Assembly: GCA_000802045.1 (NCBI GenBank)
Contig: JUEF01000093.1
Span: 1 to 43,714, forward strand
Direction: 5' to 3'
DNA length: 43,714 bases
Source: Peptococcaceae bacterium BICA1-8
GTDB lineage: Bacteria > Bacillota > Peptococcia > Peptococcales > BICA1-8
Below are positions 38,183-43,714 of this stretch, piece after piece; within the stretch, counting starts at the first letter, position 1, and each line of letters begins with the position of its first letter. Below the pieces are notes generated by a model, which was given only the letters and a program-made list of their open reading frames with translations, made no database searches and was not told the origin of the DNA. Position numbers and translations under genes: made by a program.

Positions 38183-39748
38183 TCACTTGAGCAGCTTGGG
38201 ATAGAGGTTAATTAGAAAATCATCGTTTTTCTTATGCTGCTCCTTAATATATACAGCCTTTTCTAAAACTGATTTTAGAAGGCTGTTTTTTTGTGCCGGG
38301 TCTTTAGACCTGCTATATAATTTTAATACATTCTCTACCTTAGGTATTATTTCCTCTGTAGCTCGCTCTCTATCCAGTTCATATGAAATACTGTCTCTTG
38401 TATTTTCAATCGCTCTGAGGCAATTTTCGACACGTTCAGAAATATTACAAGAGCGGGTAAGGTATGTTTCAGTATCATAAATGCCTTTTTCTAAGAAATC
38501 ATGCAAGCTGTTCTTTTGTTTTTCTAATTCAGCCAGTTCTTTATCAAGATTCTGCAGCTGCTTTTCTTTTATGCTAGTGACATTATTTTCTTTAGCTTTT
38601 TTTTTCTTACTCTTTCCCCATTTTTTCTTGTATTGTTCAAGCCAATCCTCAAGGCCTTCAATGACTTTTTGTTCAACATATTCAAAGCGACTGCTTTTAT
38701 TAATACAATGGCGTCGATTATAACACATGATATGGGGATACTGCTGATGAATATAAGGTCTATAAACCATTGATGAGCCACAGACACCACAGCGAACTAT
38801 TCCAGCAAGAGGGTTAGTAATACCATTTTGTAGCTGGTAGGGGACATGATATTTACCTTTAAGTATCTCATTGGCTTTATTATAAAGCTCTGTGGATACT
38901 AGTGGATCATGTTTACCTTCGGCGTCAATCCATTCTTCAACAGGCCGGGTCCGAACATCTTTCGTTTTATCAGGGCTTGATGATTTTTTTTCCTCTTTCT
39001 TTTTCCATTGGATCCTCCCGGCATAAACTGCATTTTTTATTATGTTAAGAACGGAAGAAGGGGTCCATTTCTTATCTGTATATGATCGATACCCAAGTCT
39101 GTTTAGTTCATTGGCAATTTTATTAGTACCCATTCTTTTATCGGGATCATCATGGGTGTACAATTCAAAAACTAACTTTACTACCGGTGATTGTTCCGGA
39201 TGGGGGATAAGATATCTTTCTCGGCCGTTATCCTCAACCAAAAACCCATAAGGGGGGCGGGCACCTAAATAATTACCATCCTCAACAGATCTGATTCTCC
39301 CACGCTGAAGCCTTCTGGTAATTATCTTTAATTCCTTCCTGGCCATAAATGCTTCAAATTCACTATATTCCTCATCAAACTCATCACTAAGGTCATAGGT
39401 TTTACGGGGGGTGACAATCTTTGTATTAGACTTTTTAAAGGTTTCCAGGATAAGACCCTGCTCCTGCATGTTTCCCCGCCCCAAGCGGTCTACATCCATG
39501 CAGAGTACACCATCATATAAACCCTGCTCAACTTCCCTAAGGGTTTCCAACATCTCCGGCCGGTGCATCAAGCTCTCTCCAGAAACTAGCTCTTTTCTTA
39601 TTTTAACTATATTTAATTTTAGGTCTTTAGCTAGCTTTAATAACGACTTTTCATGCTTAGCCAGAGTTTCACCTTCACCCCGGGCTTCAGCTTCTATGTC
39701 GGCTCTGGATTTTCTTAGATGGATGAGATAGCTTCCCAATTTAATCAC
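38183..39748 (-). CDS. spoIVCA: Large serine recombinase (SpoIVCA-like sigK recombinase)
   Basis: 521 residues. The resolvase-type catalytic domain has S14 in HLRKSRAD, SGESLMHRPEM (56-66) and MDVDRLGRG (84-92). A Recombinase domain follows (about 150-300), a zinc ribbon with C320, C323, C342 and C348, and a long coiled coil (about 370-465). This is the architecture of SpoIVCA, which excises skin from sigK. It is inside the element, convergent with the sigK 5' half, with only 9 nt between stop codons. It is inferred to be the dedicated excisionase because of its position; a phage-type integrase that happened to use sigK is an alternative view of the same thing. Confidence 0.9.
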   Translation of the reverse strand: MIKLGSYLIHLRKSRADIEAEARGEGETLAKHEKSLLKLAKDLKLNIVKIRKELVSGESLMHRPEMLETLREVEQGLYDGVLCMDVDRLGRGNMQEQGLILETFKKSNTKIVTPRKTYDLSDEFDEEYSEFEAFMARKELKIITRRLQRGRIRSVEDGNYLGARPPYGFLVEDNGRERYLIPHPEQSPVVKLVFELYTHDDPDKRMGTNKIANELNRLGYRSYTDKKWTPSSVLNIIKNAVYAGRIQWKKKEEKKSSSPDKTKDVRTRPVEEWIDAEGKHDPLVSTELYNKANEILKGKYHVPYQLQNGITNPLAGIVRCGVCGSSMVYRPYIHQQYPHIMCYNRRHCINKSSRFEYVEQKVIEGLEDWLEQYKKKWGKSKKKKAKENNVTSIKEKQLQNLDKELAELEKQKNSLHDFLEKGIYDTETYLTRSCNISERVENCLRAIENTRDSISYELDRERATEEIIPKVENVLKLYSRSKDPAQKNSLLKSVLEKAVYIKEQHKKNDDFLINLYPKLLK

Positions 39749-40280
39749 CCTTCAGCTTTATAAGTATTAAATAATAATTTTATGAATGTATTAAAAATAA
39801 TTTGAGTTAGTTTGGTATACGAATGTATGTTTGGTTAATTGTAATTAGATAGTATCATAATAAAATATGTAGGAAAAGGGTATTTATAACAAATTCTAAA
39901 AAGGCTGCTAGTATTGGGAACCTCAAATTTTCACTATTCGACATATTCTCCTCTTTTTCATCAAAGGTTTAACAGGTTATTTGTTGAATATTATCTTAGA
40001 ATTGAAGAAGAGACAAAAATTTGGCTACCTTATCCTGTAAAAGTGGGAGGTAGTTTTTTATTGGTTTCGATATCGCATTTAATGTAAAAAAAAGGGAGTT
40101 TAAATAATATGTGATATTCATGACACAATGTGGAGAAAAGTAGTTAAAAAAATCGCGCGCAGGGCCGCTACATCGTGTGGCGGATATTTACATGGTAATT
40201 CTCTTGTATATGAATTTTTTTAATAGTTCATTAACTTAGAATATAAGTAATAAATAAAAAATATGGGGGAGCTTATGAAT
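39749..40280. other. 532-nt AT-rich gap with a GC-rich hairpin
   Basis: Divergent spacer between the recombinase and ATPase genes. I see no ORF of note and no consensus promoter. At 40165-40183 CCGCTACA pairs with TGTGGCGG around TCG, within a small GC-rich island (about 40154-40184) unlike its AT-rich surroundings. The recombinase promoter (expected mother-cell-specific) must lie in its left part, but I could not identify it. Confidence 0.55.
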
Positions 40281-41963
40281 ATGATTAGTTTGTCAAATGA
40301 TAAGTTAAAAAAGAGAGTAAATGAACTGTCCAATATTATTAGAGCTGAGTATATAACTGATGTAAACTATTTAGAATTATATGCTGGAGAAGATACCATA
40401 GAGGCAATAAATAATATTAAAAATCAAGTTATTTATGGTCGAAGAGGAACAGGAAAAACTCATTTATTAAGAGCATTTCAAGAAGTACTTATTGAACAGT
40501 ATACGATTGAAAAAAGGATTCCTATATACATTGATTTAAGAAAGCTCTTGCCTTTAATCTCAGTGTCAGATAGCAATTCCATTGAATTCTCTATTATTGT
40601 TTTTAAACACATAATTGATGAAATTATTAAAGTTTTAGTAGAAAATATTAACTTTTTATATCAGGTTAATGAGTTTGAAGAAAATAAATTTAGTGGAGTT
40701 AAAAAGATTGAACTAGAAAAAAAGTTGAAAGACCTTAATGTTCAGTTTGATGGCAAGGAGTATAAAAAACTTGATGAAGTTCAGCTAAGTGAAGAAGAAA
40801 TCAAAAAAATTGCACTATCTTTAGAACTAAGTAAAGATCCTCAATTTGATGCCTCTCGTGAAAAAGAAACTACTGTGACACAAACCTTCAAGAGAACAAG
40901 ATATCTTTCGTTCGCGGACATTTCTAACTTATTGAGTGAAATTCCAGATTTGCTAGATATAAAAAGAATAATATGCATTTTAGATGAATGGTCAGAGATT
41001 CCTTTAGATTCTCAACTATATTTAGCTGAATTAATAAAAAGAGGGTTTATTACAAGTAAATTTACTTTTAAAATAGCTGCAATTACTAACAGAGCGAAAC
41101 TTGGCAAAAGCGTTGAAGGTAAGTTTCTAGGTTTGGAAGATGGTGGGGATATTTTTCCGTATAATCTTGATAATAGATTTGTATATGAGGTAAATTCGCA
41201 AAAAACAAAAGACTTTTTTAATGACCTTTTACACAAACATTTAATTTCTATTGATAATAAATTTGAGGATAGATTATTTAAGGAAGAGAAAAAGAATGGA
41301 TTTCTCAATATCTTTTTAGCCAATCAAGCATTAAGGGAGATTCTGATTGCTTCTGCTGGAATACCAAGAGACTTTATCAATTTATTTATTAATGCATATG
41401 ATCAATATATGGTTAATACAAGTAGCGGTAACGCTAGAATTGGTGTCAAGCACATTCGTTTGGCAACCATTGATTGGTATAGAGCTGATAAAAAAGAGCA
41501 AGTTGATGGAATCCATAATTGTAAAATACTCTTAGAGGAGATTATTAATGAAATAGTAATTGGAAAGAAAAAAACACATTTTTTAATTCCGCAAAAATAT
41601 AGTTCAAATATATATCTGAACCAACTTATAGATTTTAGGGCTATTCATCTAAGGAAAAAAGGATATTCTCATAAAGGAAATTCTGGTGTAGTTTACGACG
41701 TTTATTCTGTTGACTATGGGTGTTATACAAGTATAGATGTGCCACAATCTAAGTTAGACATTGATTTTATCAATAAAATTGATGCAATTGATAATTTCAG
41801 GGATGTTCGTAGAATTTCATTAGAGAATAAATTTTTTGATACATTTTTATTAAACATTGGAGATGCATTTACTTGCCCACATTGCAAAGTGCCGGTTGAT
41901 ACGAACCATCCAGCATATATAAAAAGAAAACTATGTAATAATTGCTTTCTTGAGACGGAATAA
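40281..41963 (+). CDS. ORC/STAND-like P-loop ATPase with C-terminal zinc ribbon
   Basis: 560 residues from ATG 40281, which is 9 nt after GGGGGAG; ATG 40275 or 40263 is possible. Walker A GRRGTGKTH starts at residue 53, a Walker B-like IICILDEW at 230-237, and sensor-1-like IAAITNR at 265-271, giving an ORC/Cdc6- or STAND-type ATPase. Between Walker A and B is a charged 100-residue insertion. The C-terminus has a four-Cys zinc ribbon (C532, C535, C552, C555). Such ATPases occur in mobile and defence loci; no specific role is assigned. The gene is AT-rich and is the first cargo gene after the recombinase. Confidence 0.8.
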   Translation: MISLSNDKLKKRVNELSNIIRAEYITDVNYLELYAGEDTIEAINNIKNQVIYGRRGTGKTHLLRAFQEVLIEQYTIEKRIPIYIDLRKLLPLISVSDSNSIEFSIIVFKHIIDEIIKVLVENINFLYQVNEFEENKFSGVKKIELEKKLKDLNVQFDGKEYKKLDEVQLSEEEIKKIALSLELSKDPQFDASREKETTVTQTFKRTRYLSFADISNLLSEIPDLLDIKRIICILDEWSEIPLDSQLYLAELIKRGFITSKFTFKIAAITNRAKLGKSVEGKFLGLEDGGDIFPYNLDNRFVYEVNSQKTKDFFNDLLHKHLISIDNKFEDRLFKEEKKNGFLNIFLANQALREILIASAGIPRDFINLFINAYDQYMVNTSSGNARIGVKHIRLATIDWYRADKKEQVDGIHNCKILLEEIINEIVIGKKKTHFLIPQKYSSNIYLNQLIDFRAIHLRKKGYSHKGNSGVVYDVYSVDYGCYTSIDVPQSKLDIDFINKIDAIDNFRDVRRISLENKFFDTFLLNIGDAFTCPHCKVPVDTNHPAYIKRKLCNNCFLETE

Positions 41964-42168
41964 AAGCATTTTTGGAAAGGCCTACTTCCTGTCAGCCTCT
42001 GTCTCTGGGGGGCAAGCGACTTTACATAACACGTCCATTCCCACTTACGGGTCCGTGATAGTGTTATCAGGTAGCATGCGGGACCACACTCAACCTAATG
42101 GGTAAATCGTTGAGGTCGGTGAGCGTCGGGAACGTTAGTTCCAAATCATGAATTTGTGAGGGATAATA
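41964..42168. other. GC-rich structured spacer
   Basis: This 205-nt gap is clearly richer in G+C than both genes beside it. It holds several inverted repeats: ATAACAC/GTGTTAT (42026-42032 / 42061-42067) enclosing ACGG/CCGT, CTCAAC/GTTGAG (42089-42094 / 42109-42114) and GGAAC/GTTCC (42129-42142). It ends with GTTAGTT (42134-42140). No ORF fits. It could be a structured RNA, an attC-like recombination site or an operator region. Confidence 0.55.
42134..42140 (+). other. Cassette-type left boundary heptamer
   Basis: GTTAGTT is close to the integron R' consensus GTTRRRY and is the exact complement of AACTAAC at 43010, just after the gene downstream. Confidence 0.35.
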
Positions 42169-43005
42169 ATGCAGGAAAAAAAAGAAGCAAAAAAATGTTT
42201 TGTAATTATGCCAATCTCTGATCACAGCGATTATGAGCCAGGCCATTTTAATCGAGTTTATGAATATATAATCAGGCCTGCTTGTTTAAAGGCAGGTTTC
42301 GATCCTTTACGAGCTGATGAGGTGCAAAGGACTAATTATATTGTTATTGATATACTTAAGCATATTATTAGTTCTGACTTAGTCATTTGTGATCTCAGTT
42401 CAAGAAATCCGAATGTTCTTTATGAACTAGGAATTAGACAAGCATTTAGTCTGCCAGTGACTCTTATTAGGGATTCCATTACTCCTAGGATTTTCGACAT
42501 TCAAGGTTTAAGAGATATTGATTATGATGTAAGCTTAAGAATAGACACTGTTACTGAAGCAGTTGACAAAATTGCTTCAACTTTAACTAATACTTTTGAA
42601 GATGGCAGTGAAGATGTAAATTCGGTTATTCAATTACTTGGAGTTAACCCTGCCAAGGTTTCTGAAACAAAGATATCTGAAGAATCAAAACTTCTTTTGA
42701 ATGCGATTGACACTTTAGGGGATAGATTGTCTTTCATGGAACGTAAGTTTAGTAATAGTAATGAAAGTTCCATCAGGGTTATAAGAAATAGCCAACTTCC
42801 ACTATATGAAACAGTAGAGTCGGAAAAAAACACCTTTGACCATAAGTATTCGATTGGTGACATTATAAGACATCAGAAATGGGGCGATGGTGAGGTTATA
42901 GAATCGCAAAATGATGAGATAAAAATTAAGTTTGGCAATAGTATTAAACGATTGGTACCTAAGTACGCTCCAATAATCCTTGTGAAATCAAGTGAGTCAG
43001 CATGA
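42169..43005 (+). CDS. NDT/TIR-like domain protein fused to a PcrA/UvrD-type Tudor domain
   Basis: 278 residues. The N-terminal domain (about 8-140) has the Rossmann-like layout of nucleoside 2-deoxyribosyltransferase/TIR-like proteins: KCFVIMPIS, GHFNRVYEYIIRPA, then DLVICDLSSRNPNVLYELG with D75 and E86. The E of the NVxxELG motif is the usual catalytic position. A variable linker follows (about 145-220). The last ~45 residues (IGDIIRHQKWGDGEVIE, then KFGNSIKRLVPKYAPIIL) match the C-terminal Tudor domain of PcrA/UvrD, which contacts RNA polymerase. No helicase is present. The ATG follows GAGGG by 6 nt. The pairing suggests a nucleotide- or NAD-acting effector tied to transcription, which is inference. 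Confidence 0.8.
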   Translation: MQEKKEAKKCFVIMPISDHSDYEPGHFNRVYEYIIRPACLKAGFDPLRADEVQRTNYIVIDILKHIISSDLVICDLSSRNPNVLYELGIRQAFSLPVTLIRDSITPRIFDIQGLRDIDYDVSLRIDTVTEAVDKIASTLTNTFEDGSEDVNSVIQLLGVNPAKVSETKISEESKLLLNAIDTLGDRLSFMERKFSNSNESSIRVIRNSQLPLYETVESEKNTFDHKYSIGDIIRHQKWGDGEVIESQNDEIKIKFGNSIKRLVPKYAPIILVKSSESA

Positions 43006-43009
43006 TTTC

Positions 43010-43123
43010 AACTAACAAGGCGATAACGCGGCTCCGCTACCGCTCCGACCAAACTTTTTGCTGGCATGCCTTTTGCATTTGAATCAATAAGAAGGGTGCA
43101 AAAGGAATGCCAGCCTAAAAGTT
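43010..43123 (+). repeat. attC-like region with long hairpin
   Basis: It begins with AACTAAC (43010-43016), 4 nt after the stop codon. A GC-rich tract AAGGCGATAACGCGGC follows. Then arms 43052-43077 and 43097-43123 pair over 24 of about 26 positions (one mismatch, one small internal loop), with a 19-nt loop, ending in GTT. The order R''-like box, imperfect hairpin, GTT resembles an integron attC. The hairpin is certain, the attC identity is not. Confidence 0.5.
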
Positions 43124-43124
43124 C

Positions 43125-43714
43125 GTGTATAGCCAGGACGGTTAGTACGCCAAGCGAAGCTTGGTAGTTCTTACAGGGTGAAAGTCCCTGTTGGGTAAGG
43201 CCTAACCAGCCATCCATATCGAGTGTTGCGCCGAAACTGGTAACAGCTAGGTGAAGTGTACACATAAGCAGAGAACCAAAAACCGTTTTTTGGTTTTTGT
43301 GTGAATCGCTTAGTTTCTTTACCTAGAGCACCATATAGGCCATAAGGGAACCATAATCCCTGAAGCACAATTGAGCCCCGTACACTCTGGAAACAGAGGA
43401 AAATGCAGATGACGACGTGTTTAACGTCACGGAAGTCAATACAAAGAAATCGCTATTGGTGAGATTTTGGAGGGTCTGTCGGGGCCCTAGAACGTGGCTG
43501 TATGCAGAGAAGTATCCGGAACTTGAGAGATACTATAGGTTCCAGTTTTATAAATATAATTGGTAGGAATGTGCAATCGACAAAGAGGCTGACCGAAGAC
43601 CTATAGGAAGTCGGATTAATCCATATTACTCGGAGGTCGGGAGAGCCGGCTATATGGGGAAGGGATTAACGGGAATACGCAATTTGCAAAGGAAACACCT
43701 ACCGGACATGCAGG
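43125..43714 (+). mobile_element. Group II intron, 5' ribozyme portion (truncated by window end)
   Basis: From GTGTATAGCC at 43125, a non-coding, GC-rich, highly structured tract has phrases known from bacterial group II intron domain I-IV: GGTGAAAGTCCC, GGTAAGGCCTAACCAGCC, GAGTGTTGCGCCGAAAC, GGTAACAGCTAGGTGAAGTG. Further on are GGAAGTCGGATTAATCC, GGTCGGGAGAGCCGGC, then GGGAATACGC and CCTACCGGACATGCAGG near the end. Introns with such leaders usually have the reverse-transcriptase ORF starting about 600 nt from the 5' end, i.e. just beyond this window. The call rests on remembered family patterns; the 5' boundary is inferred from GUGYG-type starts. Confidence 0.75.

Larger units (their letters stand above)
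38147..43714. mobile_element. sigK-intervening (skin-like) element, left part
   Basis: In some spore formers sigK is split by a DNA element that a dedicated serine recombinase removes only in the mother cell. Here the left end is defined by truncated sigK, a symmetric att-like site and the recombinase gene. The right end, with the rest of sigK, is not in the window. Visible cargo is a P-loop ATPase gene, a structured GC-rich spacer, an NDT/TIR-like-Tudor gene and a group II intron. No phage structural genes are seen so far. The extent beyond 43714 is unknown. Confidence 0.78.

Noticed and set aside
38569..38790. Small ORFs on both strands within the recombinase gene
   Set aside because: Shadows of the recombinase frame; the zinc-ribbon and coiled-coil codons of that gene explain this stretch.
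43008..43368. Minus-strand ORFs of 85 and 65 residues at the end of the window
   Set aside because: They lie across the hairpin and group II intron ribozyme region, whose structure explains the sequence; no protein motif was seen.

Overview
The window looks like chromosome from a low-GC, endospore-forming, anaerobic member of the Clostridia, probably of the Peptococcaceae/Desulfotomaculum type. This is inferred from gene content and order: two T-box leaders, strong TTGACA/TATAAT promoters, HemZ, IreB, rubredoxin, a ferredoxin-type aldo/keto reductase and a sigma-K gene. Much of the order matches the Bacillus subtilis relA-dtd-hisS-aspS-6S RNA-tcdA-rarA-Rrf2-iscS-mnmA and alaS-ireB-ruvX-DUF1292-mltG-trmR-trhP blocks.

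Positions 1-37,600 are core genome, almost all on the + strand. They hold secDF (protein export), a cation-efflux gene, lapA-like, recJ, apt, rel (stringent response), dtd, a metallo-hydrolase and hemZ. A His T-box leader then precedes hisS-aspS, followed by a 6S RNA gene and tcdA. Next come a CsoR-type repressor with thioredoxin, a threonine aldolase, rarA, and an Fe-S/tRNA-thiolation block (Rrf2 regulator, cysteine desulfurase, IscU-type scaffold, mnmA). Small PRC-barrel, zinc-ribbon and membrane genes and an AI-2E-family transporter lead to a second T-box leader and alaS. The rest of this part holds ireB, an aldo/keto reductase, ruvX, DUF1292, a VanW-type protein, mltG, the tRNA wobble-uridine pair trmR-trhP, rubredoxin, a class B PBP and an FmdB-type zinc-ribbon protein. 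Three intergenic gaps carry a heptad repeat family, (C/A)ACTAGT-like, that keeps a 7-nt register for up to 12.5 units.

The most interesting region starts at 37,718. It encodes the N-terminal half of pro-sigma-K (pro-sequence plus region 2), which stops after 151 residues. A convergent large serine recombinase follows directly. The coding sequence breaks at a 14-bp inverted repeat with a central GA (GGTAAT-GA-ATTACC, 38141-38154) that contains AATGA, the core I recall for the B. subtilis skin element. I read 38,147 to the window end as the left part of a sigK-intervening (skin-like) element, excised in the mother cell to rebuild sigK. The C-terminal half of sigK should lie beyond the window.

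The element's cargo is a 560-residue ORC/STAND-like P-loop ATPase with a C-terminal zinc ribbon, a GC-rich structured spacer, and a 278-residue protein that joins a nucleoside-deoxyribosyltransferase/TIR-like domain to a PcrA/UvrD-type Tudor domain. The gene for the latter has complementary heptamers at its two ends, like an integron gene cassette. The window ends inside the 5' ribozyme part of a group II intron placed just after a long hairpin. The cargo looks more like defence or mobile DNA than housekeeping DNA; that functional reading is inference.
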